DNA of 64,000 bases, taken from NCBI RefSeq assembly GCF_002860405.1, contig NZ_NMWV01000008.1, positions 1 through 64,000 of the forward strand, read 5' to 3'. The stretch is from Bifidobacterium imperatoris. GTDB lineage: Bacteria > Actinomycetota > Actinomycetes > Actinomycetales > Bifidobacteriaceae. The notes beneath the pieces were generated by a model, which saw nothing but the letters and a program-made list of their open reading frames with translations, did not search any database and was not told the DNA's origin. This document shows positions 17,234-27,141 of the stretch, piece after piece (position 1 is the first letter of the stretch; the number at the start of each line of letters is the position of its first letter). The translations under genes were made by a program, and so were the position numbers.

Positions 17234-19489
17234 CTAGCCCAACTGTTCGGAGAGCTCGAGCCATTCGGCTTCGAGATCGTCATTCTCCGTGTTGATGGCG
17301 GTCAACTGCTCGTTGAGTTTGTTGAGGCCTTCGTAGTCGGACGGGTCATGAGCGGCCATCTGCGCTTCAAGGTCGGCCTTCTGCTCTTCGAGCTTGGCGA
17401 GCTTGCGTTCGATGGCATTCACGCGCTTGGACGCCTCATGGAAGGCCTTGCCGGTGAGCTTTGCCGAATCATTCTTGGCTTCCTCTGATGATGAAGCTGT
17501 CTGCGGAGCGGACTGAGGCAGAGATGCAGTAGTCGTCTTACCCTTGCCGGACTTCGTCGAACTGCTGCCCGTACCCGCGAAACCGGGGTTGTCGGCAGGC
17601 AATCCTTTGCCGTTCTTGATGTCCTCGACCATATCGAGGTAATCCTGCACACCGCCGGGCAAGTGGCGTACCTTACCGCCAAGCAGGGCGAACTGCTGAT
17701 CGGTGACGCGCTCGAGCAGATAGCGATCGTGGGAGACCACGATCAGCGTACCCGGCCAGGTATCGAGCAGATCCTCCATCACGGCGAGCATATCGGTGTC
17801 CAGATCGTTGCCGGGCTCGTCCATGATGAGCACGTTGGGCTCGTCAAGCAGAATCAGCAACAGCTGCATGCGGCGCTTCTGGCCACCGGAGAGGTCGCGA
17901 ATCGGCGTCATCAGCTGGGCGGACTCGAAGCCGAGTCGTTCCATCAGCTGTCCCGGCGTCACTTCCTTGCCGTCCACGATGTAACTCGGCTTATAGCGGG
18001 AGAGCACTTCCTTAATCTTGTACTTGCCAAGCTTCTCCAGCTCATCGAGACGCTGTGAAAGCACCGCGAACTTCACCGTTTTGCCGATGTTCACATGGCC
18101 TGCGGTCGGAGTGAGCGAGCCATCGATGAGCTTCAATAGCGTGGATTTGCCGGCACCATTCGCACCAACGATGCCGAAGCGGTCGCCGGGGCCAATCAGC
18201 CACGTCACATCATCCAAGATCTCACGGCCGGAAACCGTCACCTTGCGGGCGGCAGAGGTGGCACCAGCGACTACAGTCTCACCATCGGTACCGACTGCGA
18301 TCGCATCACCGCCGATGGTCTCGCCGCCGGTGTTCATACGGCGGACCTCGCGGTCATCGGCGAGCTGCGGTTTACTGCCCTCGGTTTCGGCCTTCTTACG
18401 AGCCTCTTCCGCAGCCTCGACGGCCTCCGGCACACCGGCATCCACCAGGCGCGGGTCGGTCATGTCGGTGACCGCCACCTCGATGGAACCGTGCAGCTGC
18501 GGTTCGGCGTACATGGCGTTGACCACGTCCACGTGGGAGGCGGATGCGGAGAGCGCGGCCACGTCCGGGCCGATATCGGCCATACCCTGCGGCTTTTCGA
18601 AAATCTGCGTCACATCGACGAGATCGACCACCTGCTTGCCGAGACGGGAGGTAGCCATCTGCTTCAGTTCAAGCGTGTTACGCATCGGCGGCACATCGGC
18701 AATCAATTCGCGTGCGGCCTTGACGTGGAACTTCTGCTTGGTGGAGCGGGCACGGGCGCCTCGGGAGAGCCATGCGAGCTCCTTGCGGGCCAAGTTGCGG
18801 CGCTTGGTTTCACGCACGTCAGCCTGACGATCGCGCTCCACGCGCTGGAGCATGTATGCGGAATAACCGCCCTCGAACGGCTCAATCACACCGTCGTGTA
18901 CTTCCCACATCGACTCGCAGACCTCGTCCAAGAACCAACGGTCGTGGGTGACGAGCAGCAGCGCGCCCTGGCCCTTCGGCCAACGGTTCTTCAGGTGCTC
19001 GGCAAGCCAGTGAATAGTGACCACATCGAGGTGGTTGGTGGGCTCGTCGAGCGCGAGGATATCCCAGTCCTTGAGCAGCAATCGGGCCAAATCAGCACGA
19101 CGGCGCTGGCCACCGGACAGCGAGCCGACTTTGGCGTCAAGGCTCATGCCGCCGAGCAGTGCCTCGACGATTTCACGAGAAGTGTTATCGGATGCCCATT
19201 CGTAATCAGCACGACCTTCCAATGCGGCTTCGCGAATGGTGGCGTTGTCATCCAGCGGGTCGCGCTGGTCGAGCATGCCGAATGTGAGACCGCCGCGCTT
19301 GGTCACACGGCCGGAATCCGGCTCCTGCGCACCGCGGAACAGATGCAGCAGCGTGGATTTGCCATCGCCATTGCGGCCGACGATGCCGATGCGGTCACCT
19401 TCGAACACACCCTGCGTGACATCAGTGAAGATGGTTTTGGTGGCGAAAGCGAGCGAAACGTGTTCAAGTCCAATATCGTAAGTCGGCAT
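17234..19489 (-). CDS. ABC-F family ATPase
   Basis: A 751-aa soluble protein with two ATP-binding cassettes and no membrane segment, the layout of ABC-F proteins that act on ribosomes (translation factors or antibiotic protection). Cassette 1 has GRNGDGKST (Walker A, with Asp where Ala is usual), signature LSGGQRRRADLARL and Walker B LALDEPTNHLD. Cassette 2 has GANGAGKST, LSGGQKRRMQL and IMDEPGNDLD. A linker of ~90 extra Ala/Glu/Thr-rich residues (about 315-405) separates the inter-domain helices from cassette 2. The C-terminus carries a Ser/Thr/Gly linker and a coiled coil from about residue 690, as in Uup. A role in resistance cannot be inferred. Confidence 0.9.
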   Translation of the reverse strand: MPTYDIGLEHVSLAFATKTIFTDVTQGVFEGDRIGIVGRNGDGKSTLLHLFRGAQEPDSGRVTKRGGLTFGMLDQRDPLDDNATIREAALEGRADYEWASDNTSREIVEALLGGMSLDAKVGSLSGGQRRRADLARLLLKDWDILALDEPTNHLDVVTIHWLAEHLKNRWPKGQGALLLVTHDRWFLDEVCESMWEVHDGVIEPFEGGYSAYMLQRVERDRQADVRETKRRNLARKELAWLSRGARARSTKQKFHVKAARELIADVPPMRNTLELKQMATSRLGKQVVDLVDVTQIFEKPQGMADIGPDVAALSASASHVDVVNAMYAEPQLHGSIEVAVTDMTDPRLVDAGVPEAVEAAEEARKKAETEGSKPQLADDREVRRMNTGGETIGGDAIAVGTDGETVVAGATSAARKVTVSGREILDDVTWLIGPGDRFGIVGANGAGKSTLLKLIDGSLTPTAGHVNIGKTVKFAVLSQRLDELEKLGKYKIKEVLSRYKPSYIVDGKEVTPGQLMERLGFESAQLMTPIRDLSGGQKRRMQLLLILLDEPNVLIMDEPGNDLDTDMLAVMEDLLDTWPGTLIVVSHDRYLLERVTDQQFALLGGKVRHLPGGVQDYLDMVEDIKNGKGLPADNPGFAGTGSSSTKSGKGKTTTASLPQSAPQTASSSEEAKNDSAKLTGKAFHEASKRVNAIERKLAKLEEQKADLEAQMAAHDPSDYEGLNKLNEQLTAINTENDDLEAEWLELSEQLG

Positions 19490-19541
19490 GATTCACCAAT
19501 GTAGCGGCATGCTTGCCCATCGGCAGCCTTATGCCACAGAC

Positions 19542-20270
19542 TTACTCAGTCAGCGTCTGCGCATAGGAGTTGCAGCGGGCCGCAAAGCTGGAGAATACCT
19601 GCTCAGCAAGCGGCTGCAGCAGCGGATCATACTGTGCGAACTGTTCACGCAACTGTGACTTCGAGCCGCCGGCATCCTTCAGATCCTTGACCATGCTGGG
19701 CTCTTCCAGCCATTCATCCAGCAACGAACCGCACACTTCGAGATGGAACTGCAAACCCAGTGCCGAGCCAAGGCGGAATGCCTGTACTTTGGTACCGGCT
19801 GAGCGGGCGAGCAGCTCGCCGCCTTCCGGCAATCCCACCACATCGTTATGCCAATGCAACACATTCAGCTGCTTATCCCACATGGAGAAGTAGTCGTGCT
19901 TTTCCACGCGCTTAATCGGTGCGAAACCGATTTCAGGCGCATCGCCCTTGCGCAATTGGGCGCCAAGCGCCGTGGCGATGATCTGATGCCCGAGGCACAC
20001 ACCGATTACCGGTTTGCCGGAAGTCACCGCAGCCTTGGCGAGCTTGGCCTCCGTTTTAAGCCCTGGGTACTTGTCGTAATCGAGCGCCCCCATCGGTCCG
20101 CCCATAATCACCACGCCTGCAAGTTCGCCGAAATCGGGAAGATCGGGCTTCTTCTTTTTGGTGATGTTCATCGTCACCGTCTGGATGCCGAGATCCTCAA
20201 GATTCGACAGGATACGCCCGGGGCGTTCCCACGGAACATGTTGCAAAATGAGCACTTGTGGTGTGACCAT
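19542..20270 (-). CDS. Type 1 glutamine amidotransferase (GMP synthase-like)
   Basis: A 242-aa stand-alone class I amidotransferase domain. The nucleophile elbow GVCLGHQIIATALGA contains the catalytic Cys, and LGLQFHLEV the catalytic His. The N-terminal VLILQHVPWERPGRI is typical of GuaA-like stand-alone proteins in actinobacteria, which lack the synthase half. Partner and substrate unknown. RBS TAGGAGGC precedes ATG 20270. It lies 52 bp upstream of the ABC-F gene on the same strand. Confidence 0.85.
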   Translation of the reverse strand: MVTPQVLILQHVPWERPGRILSNLEDLGIQTVTMNITKKKKPDLPDFGELAGVVIMGGPMGALDYDKYPGLKTEAKLAKAAVTSGKPVIGVCLGHQIIATALGAQLRKGDAPEIGFAPIKRVEKHDYFSMWDKQLNVLHWHNDVVGLPEGGELLARSAGTKVQAFRLGSALGLQFHLEVCGSLLDEWLEEPSMVKDLKDAGGSKSQLREQFAQYDPLLQPLAEQVFSSFAARCNSYAQTLTE

Positions 20271-20427
20271 GCCTCCTATTGTGGCACGAGCGTTTCCCGT
20301 TTGCGTTAATTCGGCGGCATGGCGTGCGCCAATTGTGCCTTTCCCCTAGCTGTAGCGTCCGCTTACGCCGTCCACATGCGAGCGCCATCCAGTTCCATGT
20401 CTGGCTTGTTTCCTACGCTTGGAAGCT

Positions 20428-22077
20428 ATGGGAAACAGCCAAGAACCGCATGATTTCAACATTTCCGTTATGCCTTCAAGCCTTACGCCCGTACGTGTGG
20501 CCAAGGCTGCCGAGGGTTTGAACCTGTACGACACCGCTTCGCATCAGGTCAGCCATTTCGTGCCGCTCAAGCCCGGCCGCGTGGGCATTTACGTGTGCGG
20601 CGCCACCGTGCAGTCCTCCCCGCACATTGGTCATATTCGCGCCGCAGTGGCATTCGATGTAATTCGCCGCTGGTTCCTGAAGCTTGGCTATCAGGTGACG
20701 TTCGTGCGCAATGTGACCGATATCGACGACAAGATTCTTGACAAGGCCGCTGCCGCAGGCCAGCGCTGGTGGGCTCGTGCCTATTACTATGAGCGCGAAT
20801 TCACCGAGGCCTACAACACGCTGGGCGTGCTGCCTCCTACTGTTGAGCCGCGCGCAACCGGTCATATGTCGGACATGATCGATTTAATTCAGCGCATCAT
20901 CGACAATGGCCACGGCTATGTGGTGCTGGATGATGAGGGTAAGCCCACCGGCAACGTGTACTTCGATGTGGCTTCCTGGCCGCATTATGGCGAGCTCACT
21001 CACCAAAAGCAGACTGCTGAGGTGGATGAGGCTGCGGCCGTGGCCGATCGCATGGGACCATCCGTGGATGCCACCGGTGCTGACAAGTACAACCCGGTTG
21101 ACCCAGCCGATGCCTCCCCCGATAAGCATGATCCGCGTGACTTTGCCCTGTGGAAGGCTCCGAAGGACACTGATCCCGAGGATGCCCGCTGGTCCACGCC
21201 GTTCGGCGTCGGCCGCCCGGGCTGGCATATCGAATGCTCCGCTATGTCTCACCGTTATTTGGGCGATGGCTTCGATATTCACGGTGGCGGTCTGGATTTG
21301 CGCTTCCCTCATCACGAGAACGAGATGGCCCAAACTCGTGCAGCGGGCTATCCGTCTGCGGCTCGATGGATGCATTCCGCTTGGGTGACTGCCAAGGGCG
21401 AGAAGATGTCGAAGTCGCTGGGCACCGGTCTGTCCGTACCGTCCGTGCTGGCTGAGCATTCCGCTTGGGTGGTGCGTTACGCCCTCGGTTCCGTGCAGTA
21501 CCGTTCGATGCTTGAGTGGTCCGATCAGGCGCTGGTTGAAGCTCAGGCTGCATACGATCGTGTTTCGAACTTCATCGAGCGTGCCGGCGTGGTGCTCGGC
21601 GAGCAGCCGACTCACGATGAGATTGTGGCCGTGTCCGCCGACGAGTTGCCGGCCGACTTCGTGGCCGCGTTGAACGATGACATCAATGTGTCCGGCGCCA
21701 CGGCCGCGATTTTCACCGCCATCCGTTCCGGTAATACGCTGCTCTCCAAGCTGGCCGATCGCGTGGATTCCGAAGCCGCCAAGGCCGAAGTACGTGAGAC
21801 CTTGGTTTCCGTGCGTGCCATGCTCGATACGCTTGGACTCGACCCGCTGGCTGAGCCGTGGCTCTCTGATGGCGCTGCCGGCGGCGCTGGTACGGGCGCA
21901 GGCGAATCTCCAGAACACACGGCACTTGAGGCTTTGATTGCCGAGCAGCTTCAGGCTCGTCAGGAAGCCCGCAAGGCTCGCGACTTCGCCAAGGCTGATG
22001 CCATTCGCGATGCGTTGAGCGCAGCCGGCATCGCCATCGAAGATGGTCCGCAAGGCTCCACGTGGAGCTTGAAGTAG
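20428..22077 (+). CDS. cysS: Cysteinyl-tRNA synthetase
   Basis: Class I synthetase charging tRNA-Cys. The 549-aa protein has VGIYVCGATVQSSPHIGHIR, with the zinc-ligand Cys and the HIGH-equivalent PHIGH, then GRPGWHIECSAM and FPHHENEMAQ (zinc ligands), and KMSKSLG. Relative to short CysS it has an insertion of about 30 residues near residues 215-245 (ATGADKYNPVDPADASPDKH), and a Gly/Ala-rich linker (~residues 490-500) before the C-terminal helices. Start ATG 20428 follows TTGGAAGC; ATG 20470 is an alternative. Confidence 0.95.
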   Translation: MGNSQEPHDFNISVMPSSLTPVRVAKAAEGLNLYDTASHQVSHFVPLKPGRVGIYVCGATVQSSPHIGHIRAAVAFDVIRRWFLKLGYQVTFVRNVTDIDDKILDKAAAAGQRWWARAYYYEREFTEAYNTLGVLPPTVEPRATGHMSDMIDLIQRIIDNGHGYVVLDDEGKPTGNVYFDVASWPHYGELTHQKQTAEVDEAAAVADRMGPSVDATGADKYNPVDPADASPDKHDPRDFALWKAPKDTDPEDARWSTPFGVGRPGWHIECSAMSHRYLGDGFDIHGGGLDLRFPHHENEMAQTRAAGYPSAARWMHSAWVTAKGEKMSKSLGTGLSVPSVLAEHSAWVVRYALGSVQYRSMLEWSDQALVEAQAAYDRVSNFIERAGVVLGEQPTHDEIVAVSADELPADFVAALNDDINVSGATAAIFTAIRSGNTLLSKLADRVDSEAAKAEVRETLVSVRAMLDTLGLDPLAEPWLSDGAAGGAGTGAGESPEHTALEALIAEQLQARQEARKARDFAKADAIRDALSAAGIAIEDGPQGSTWSLK

Positions 22078-22101
22078 CGCCTTCAAGTTAACTGGGCTGA
22101 T

Positions 22102-22144
22102 ACGCAGAATGGCTCCGTGGGACTGTCACGGAGCCATTCTGCGT
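22102..22144. terminator. Bidirectional terminator between cysS and CDF gene
   Basis: Perfect 18-bp stem (22102-22119 and 22127-22144) with a 7-nt loop between two convergent genes. Confidence 0.85.
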
Positions 22145-22166
22145 TACAAGGATTAGCGATATCAAA

Positions 22167-23075
22167 TCAGTCGAATACGAAGTCCACATCAACGATGTGC
22201 AGACGTTTGGTGAGCGCCTTCTCCAGCGAGCGTTTGCATTCCACGAGATTCGCCACGTCAATGGTCTCGCCGGTTCCGGCCAAATACACATCGACCGTGT
22301 AGTTCATGCCGGTTTTAAAAATTAGCGTCTGCTCATATTCGGTGTTAAGCGGCAGATGCTGCTGTGCAGTCGCTTCTACGAACGCATTGGTTTCGTCATC
22401 ATCGTGAATGCCGCCAACCAGTTCCACGAACGCTTCTTTCAGTACGCTGAACGGCTCTTTGATGGTCAACGCGACCAGTACCACGGTGATGAAGAAGTCA
22501 CCGGTGTAATGCAGGAAGTCCAATGGACCATTTGTAGGCAGCACCATCAGGAACACTGCCACTGCGCCGATGCCGAATGACATCGCACCATCAACCAGCG
22601 TGCTTTTGCATTCGGCGGTAAGCATGGTGCTCGCGTTGCGAATAGAGCGGTTTTCACGGCGGTAGTACATAAACAGGCCGAAGCAGATCAGCACGGTCAC
22701 AACTTCGTAAATCACTACAGGTCCGGTGACGATGCGTTCGCCGTCGCCTAGTACGAAGTAGTCGTAGGCTACCTGGCAGACGTCAATCAGCGAATACACC
22801 AGCAAGGACATGGTGAAGATGGCTTTGCAAATCGCATAGATCGGCTCCAACGCGAACATGCCATTGGGGAAACGTTCGGTGGTACGCACGGTTCGAGTGG
22901 AGAGATACACCGCCACAAGACCCGATAACACGGATATGGCGGTGAAGGAGAAATCGAGGAACATGGCCTTCAGGCCGGTCATAAAGAACACGGCCATGCC
23001 GGCGGCAACCTGAATAATATTGACAACAATGCCAACAATCAGGGCTTTGCGTTCGATGGTTTTCGTTTGGGGCAT
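22167..23075 (-). CDS. Cation diffusion facilitator family transporter
   Basis: A 302-aa membrane protein of the CDF/cation efflux family, which exports Zn, Fe or Mn in exchange for protons. Six hydrophobic segments fill residues ~10-210. The second has LKAMFLDFSFTAISVLSG, at the position of the HxxxD metal site but with Phe for the His side; STLVDGAMSFG holds the second site in helix 5 with a single Asp. A cytosolic C-terminal domain follows. The altered site residues make the metal hard to predict. RBS GGAAGGACC precedes ATG 23075. Confidence 0.8.
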   Translation of the reverse strand: MPQTKTIERKALIVGIVVNIIQVAAGMAVFFMTGLKAMFLDFSFTAISVLSGLVAVYLSTRTVRTTERFPNGMFALEPIYAICKAIFTMSLLVYSLIDVCQVAYDYFVLGDGERIVTGPVVIYEVVTVLICFGLFMYYRRENRSIRNASTMLTAECKSTLVDGAMSFGIGAVAVFLMVLPTNGPLDFLHYTGDFFITVVLVALTIKEPFSVLKEAFVELVGGIHDDDETNAFVEATAQQHLPLNTEYEQTLIFKTGMNYTVDVYLAGTGETIDVANLVECKRSLEKALTKRLHIVDVDFVFD

Positions 23076-23410
23076 CGGTGGTCCTTCCGTATTGCACGGC
23101 ATGTCTGCGTTGGCCCGCTACTTCACTGGCCGGCTAGTTCCAGCCGGCTCGATTCGCGAGGGCGCACGGCAGTCTGCGTATAGGGCGGTGTCCAAGGATT
23201 TTCAAAACTGCATAAGCATTCCAAAAAACACTGGATTTTTGCCATTCCATAGTAGCGGACACCCCTCGATCGGCATGGGACCAGTTGTGCCGTGAGCGGA
23301 CGAGCCTTTGCAGGAGCATTCCCACATGAATGTGTATTTTGCGAGAAAAGCACGCGGCATGATTGCAGTACGGCGCAATTTCCCGCGTGGCGGCTAGACT
23401 GTTGCCCATT
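23076..23410. other. Intergenic region without identifiable gene
   Basis: The 335 bp between the divergent CDF and ffh genes contain no reading frame with a ribosome site and no RNA gene I recognise. They should hold promoters for both genes, but no clear -35/-10 pair stands out. Confidence 0.5.
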
Positions 23411-25078
23411 ATGGCAGCTTTTTCATCTTTAACTGACAGGCTCTCGAATGCGTTCAAGCATCTGAAGAGCAAGGGCAAACTTTCCGAAGCGGACATCGAC
23501 GGCACTATCCGTGAAATCCGCCGTGCACTGCTCGACGCCGATGTGGCGCTCGACGTGGTTCGCTCCTTCACCGGCAAGGTGCGCGAGCGTGCGCTGGGCA
23601 CCGAGGTTTCCGAGGCACTGAACCCTGCACAGCAGGTGGTGAAGATCGTCAACGAAGAGCTCACCGATGTGCTCGGCCAGGGCGTGGACCGCCCGTTGAA
23701 CTTCGCTAAGAATCCGCCGACGATTATTATGCTCGCGGGTCTTCAGGGTGCCGGTAAGACCACGCTGGCCGGCAAGCTTGGCTACTGGCTGAAGGATTCC
23801 GGCCATACGCCGCTGCTGGTGGCAGCTGATTTGCAGCGTCCGAACGCCGTGACCCAGCTGCAGGTAGTTGGCGAGCGCGCTGGTGTGCCGGTGTATGCGC
23901 CAGAGAAGGGCGTGCAGTCTGATGGTGGCGAGGCCGTTGCCGCTCCGGGCCAGGTATCTGGCGACCCGGTGAAGGTGGCACGCGACTCCATCGCCTTCGC
24001 CAAGCAGAAGCTGTATGACACGGTGATCATCGATACCGCTGGTCGTTTGGGCGTTGACGAAGAGCTGATGAAGCAGGCTCGCGATATTCGCGATGCCGTG
24101 CAGCCCAATGAGATTTTATTCGTTATCGATGCGATGATCGGCCAGGATGCCGTCAAGACCGCCAAAGCTTTCGATGAGGGCGTGGACTTCACCGGCGTGG
24201 TGCTTTCCAAGCTCGATGGCGATGCCCGCGGTGGTGCGGCCCTGTCCGTAGCTTCCGTGACCGGCAAGCCGATCTTGTTCGCCTCCACCGGCGAAGGCCT
24301 GAAGGATTTCGAGGTCTTCCATCCGGATCGTATGGCTTCCCGCATCCTCGACATGGGTGACATCATGACCCTGATCGAGCAGGCGCAGAAGCAGTTCGAC
24401 GAGGAGGAGGCCCGCAAGGCCGCCGAGAAGATTTCCGAAGGTTCCTTCGGCTTGGATGACTTCCTGGATCAACTGCAGCAGGTGCGCAAGCTCGGTTCGA
24501 TGAAGTCCCTGCTCGGCATGATTCCGGGTATGGCCCAGCATCGTAAGGAACTGGAGCAGTTCGACGAGAAGGAAATCGACCGCACTGAGGCGATTATCCG
24601 TTCGATGACTCCTGCTGAGCGTCGTGATCCTTCGATTATCAATGGTTCTCGCCGTGCCCGTATCGCCTATGGTTCTGGCGTTACGGTTTCTCAGGTCAAT
24701 GCTCTGCTGCAACGTTTCGAGCAGGCTGCGAAGATGATGAAGCGTATGGCCAATCGTTCTGGCATGGGCGGCGGCATTCCCGGCTTCGGCGGCCCGGCTA
24801 TGGGCGGCGGTAAGAAGAAGGGCAAGGGTAAGAACAAGAAGAAGGGCGGCAAATCCGGCAACCCGATGAAGCGTGAGGCTGAGGAGAAGGCATTACGCGA
24901 TAAGTTGGCCGGCAAGTCCTCTGGTTCTGGCTCTACTGGAGGCTCCGCTTTCGCTAAGAAGCCGCAGAATCCGGCTCTGCCTGCAGGCCTTGAGCAGATG
25001 ATGAACAATGCTGAGGGTGACGGCATGGAATTGCCGCCGAATCTTGGCGGCGGCATCGGTGGCCTGTTCGGCCGCTGA
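23411..25078 (+). CDS. ffh: Signal recognition particle protein Ffh
   Basis: GTPase and RNA-binding subunit of the signal recognition particle, delivering nascent membrane proteins to FtsY. The 555-aa product has the N domain, G domain motifs GLQGAGKTTLAGKLG (P-loop), ADLQRPNAVTQL, DTAGRLGVDEELM and SKLDGDARGGAALS, and a methionine-rich M domain (GMIPGMAQHRKELE, MTPAERRDPSIINGSRRARIAYGSG). The tail after residue ~455 is a Gly/Lys-rich stretch longer than in E. coli. ATG 23411 (MAAFSSLTDRL) is the conserved start. A terminator follows. Confidence 0.97.
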   Translation: MAAFSSLTDRLSNAFKHLKSKGKLSEADIDGTIREIRRALLDADVALDVVRSFTGKVRERALGTEVSEALNPAQQVVKIVNEELTDVLGQGVDRPLNFAKNPPTIIMLAGLQGAGKTTLAGKLGYWLKDSGHTPLLVAADLQRPNAVTQLQVVGERAGVPVYAPEKGVQSDGGEAVAAPGQVSGDPVKVARDSIAFAKQKLYDTVIIDTAGRLGVDEELMKQARDIRDAVQPNEILFVIDAMIGQDAVKTAKAFDEGVDFTGVVLSKLDGDARGGAALSVASVTGKPILFASTGEGLKDFEVFHPDRMASRILDMGDIMTLIEQAQKQFDEEEARKAAEKISEGSFGLDDFLDQLQQVRKLGSMKSLLGMIPGMAQHRKELEQFDEKEIDRTEAIIRSMTPAERRDPSIINGSRRARIAYGSGVTVSQVNALLQRFEQAAKMMKRMANRSGMGGGIPGFGGPAMGGGKKKGKGKNKKKGGKSGNPMKREAEEKALRDKLAGKSSGSGSTGGSAFAKKPQNPALPAGLEQMMNNAEGDGMELPPNLGGGIGGLFGR

Positions 25079-25094
25079 TTTTCAGCTGATTTCC

Positions 25095-25118
25095 GGCTCC
25101 CCTCCACGGAGGGGAGCC
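25095..25118 (+). terminator. ffh terminator
   Basis: Stem GGCTCCCCTC / GAGGGGAGCC followed by TCTTTTG. Confidence 0.85.
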
Positions 25119-25172
25119 TCTTTTGTACTTCAGTAGTTCAGTACTTAGTTTGCTGCGTAAGGAGTTTTGTTT

Positions 25173-26219
25173 ATGACTACGTTGTTCGCTGTGATAGTCA
25201 TCCTTTCATGGCTCTGGCTGGGATTGTCTGCGCTTCCAGCTGGCCTTGAAGCGCGTATGCCCATGCCATATATGATTGCGCTCACCCCATTTCTGTGGAT
25301 TCCACTGGTTATTGTGGCGGGCGTGGCAGCTTGGCAGCATGAATGGGGCGGCATGTGTCTGCTTCTGGCCTCTGCTGTGATGACCAGCTCACAGCGCATC
25401 AGCTACTGGGGCACGGGCCTAACCTCCAGCACGAAACGTGAAACACCTCGTGAAACAGACTGGACCGACCGTGGAACCACCTGTGAAACATTGCCGAATC
25501 AGTTTACAGTCATGACATTGAATTGCCGATACGGGCGCGCAAACGCCGAAAGCATCGTGGCTGCGGTGCGCGAACGCCATATTGCGGTGTTGGCTTTGCA
25601 GGAGGTCTCCGACGAACTCATCGCGCGTTTGGATGCCGCGGGCGTCGCGGATCTGCTCCCCTACCGCCAATCTGGCGAGCCGCAGGACACGGATAACGGC
25701 GGATACAATATGCTGTTTTCTCGTTACGTACCGGCTGCCGCAGTACCGAACGTGGTGGAGATTCCTGCAGCCGATGTGCCCGCAATGACTTTGAGGCTCA
25801 CCGATGAAGTAGCCACCGACCCACAATCACCGCAGCACGGCCGTACCATCACATTCTGTTCGGCGCATCCGAAGTCTCCGATGCGCGGCTGCGCGGATTG
25901 GTCGGCCGGTATTCTCGGCCTTGGTGCCGTGGCGAAAGCCTCTGCCATTGGCGACCACAATATCGCCGTGGTGATGGGCGATCTCAATTCCAGCACCGAT
26001 CATCCCAGCTTCCGCGCGCTGCTGAAATCCGGGTTCAAGGATGCGAGCCTCATGCAAGCGGCCGGCCCGAATCTGACGTTCCCTCGTTGGGTCAAGTGGC
26101 CGCGCATCGAATTGGATCACATTCTCTTTACGCCCGGTCTGAAGCCATCTGGCGTGTGTTCATTTGAAGTCAAAGACACCGACCATCTTGCACTCACCGC
26201 AACGCTCACTCTGCGTTGA
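25173..26219 (+). CDS. Membrane-anchored endonuclease/exonuclease/phosphatase family protein
   Basis: A 348-aa protein. Two or three N-terminal hydrophobic helices (residues ~1-75, no cleavage motif) tether a C-terminal EEP domain that should face outward. Domain motifs are [24 protein letters not shown] (metal-binding Glu), [33 protein letters not shown] (GDxN) and [14 protein letters not shown] (C-terminal Asp-His pair). The set is complete, so it should be an active phosphodiesterase or nuclease; substrate unknown. Start ATG 25173 is preceded by AAGGAG at 9-nt spacing. Confidence 0.82.
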   Translation: MTTLFAVIVILSWLWLGLSALPAGLEARMPMPYMIALTPFLWIPLVIVAGVAAWQHEWGGMCLLLASAVMTSSQRISYWGTGLTSSTKRETPRETDWTDRGTTCETLPNQFTVMTLNCRYGRANAESIVAAVRERHIAVLALQEVSDELIARLDAAGVADLLPYRQSGEPQDTDNGGYNMLFSRYVPAAAVPNVVEIPAADVPAMTLRLTDEVATDPQSPQHGRTITFCSAHPKSPMRGCADWSAGILGLGAVAKASAIGDHNIAVVMGDLNSSTDHPSFRALLKSGFKDASLMQAAGPNLTFPRWVKWPRIELDHILFTPGLKPSGVCSFEVKDTDHLALTATLTLR

Positions 26220-26253
26220 TTCATGTGCTACAACTAGCGCCAGCGCAGGCGTG

Positions 26254-26281
26254 TTTCACGTCCGGGGCTCGGCGCTATAAT
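26254..26281 (+). promoter_or_regulatory. Promoter of the rpsP operon
   Basis: TATAAT (26276-26281) with a TTTCAC -35-like hexamer (26254-26259) and 16-bp spacing, 130 bp before rpsP; a leader of that length is normal for ribosomal protein operons. Confidence 0.5.
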
Positions 26282-26410
26282 GGGCCAGTTATTCACGCGC
26301 GCGTGGCGCCCTCTACACCCCGTGCCGTGAGGACACGTGGGTTCCGGCGAGCCGTGCCCCACACAGCATACCGAGAAACCACAAACCTAGTATTTACAAG
26401 GAGAGCCATT

Positions 26411-26875
26411 TTGGCAACCAAGATTCGTCTGAAGCGAATGGGCAAGAAGTTCTACGCCTTCTACCGCGTGGTAGTCGTTGATTCCCGCAAGAAGCGCGAC
26501 GGCAAGGTCATCGAGGAGATCGGTACCTACAACCCGAACACCCAGCCCTCCACCATCGAGATCAAGTCTGAGCGTGCTCAGTACTGGCTCGGCGTCGGCG
26601 CTCAGCCGTCTGAGCCGGTCTTCAAGCTGCTGAACATCACTGGCGACTGGCAGAAGTTCAAGGGCCTCGAAGGTGCTGAAGGCACCCTGAAGACCGTTGA
26701 GGCTGGCCCGGATGCCGCTGCTCGCGTTGAGGCTGTGGAGAACGAAGCTCAGAAGCTGAAGGCTGCTAAGTCCGAAGCTGAAGCCAAGGCTAAGGCCGAG
26801 GCTGAAGCCGCTGCCGCCGCTGAGGAGGCCCCGGCTGAGGACGCCGCTGCTGAAGAAGCTCCGGCTGAAGCCTGA
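26411..26875 (+). CDS. rpsP: 30S ribosomal protein S16
   Basis: A 154-aa ribosomal protein. The first ~85 residues are canonical S16: [20 protein letters not shown], then [20 protein letters not shown] long Ala/Glu/Lys tail from about residue 105 ([17 protein letters not shown]) is absent from E. coli S16 but common in bifidobacteria as I recall. TTG at 26411 is the probable start, with GGAG at 5-nt spacing; this gives MATKIRL, the conserved N-terminus. An upstream in-frame ATG would add 65 unconserved residues. Confidence 0.95.
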   Translation: MATKIRLKRMGKKFYAFYRVVVVDSRKKRDGKVIEEIGTYNPNTQPSTIEIKSERAQYWLGVGAQPSEPVFKLLNITGDWQKFKGLEGAEGTLKTVEAGPDAAARVEAVENEAQKLKAAKSEAEAKAKAEAEAAAAAEEAPAEDAAAEEAPAEA

Positions 26876-26892
26876 TTCGAGAAAGGCTCGCA

Positions 26893-27126
26893 ATGCTTGC
26901 ACAGGCTGTGGAACACCTCATCAAGAACATCGTTGATTTTCCGGACGATGTTTCCGTCAAGTCCCATGAGAATGCGCGCGGCGAACTGCTTCGCGTGCGC
27001 GTGAACCCAGAGGACATTGGCCGCGTGATTGGCCGTTCTGGCCGCACCGCCAATGCGATTCGCACGGTGATTCAGGCACTGTCTGATCACAAGGTGCGCG
27101 TCGATATCATGGACGTCCGTCGATAA
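26893..27126 (+). CDS. KH-domain RNA-binding protein (KhpA-like)
   Basis: A 77-aa protein that is essentially one KH domain, with the GxxG loop in DIGRVIGRSGRTANAIRTVI. Small KH proteins between rpsP and rimM are conserved in Gram-positives and bind many RNAs, in firmicutes together with a Jag/KhpB partner. RBS GAGAAAGGC. It is 17 bp after rpsP and 15 bp before rimM, so clearly in the operon. Confidence 0.93.
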   Translation: MLAQAVEHLIKNIVDFPDDVSVKSHENARGELLRVRVNPEDIGRVIGRSGRTANAIRTVIQALSDHKVRVDIMDVRR

Positions 27127-27141
27127 GGAATAGTTCACAGC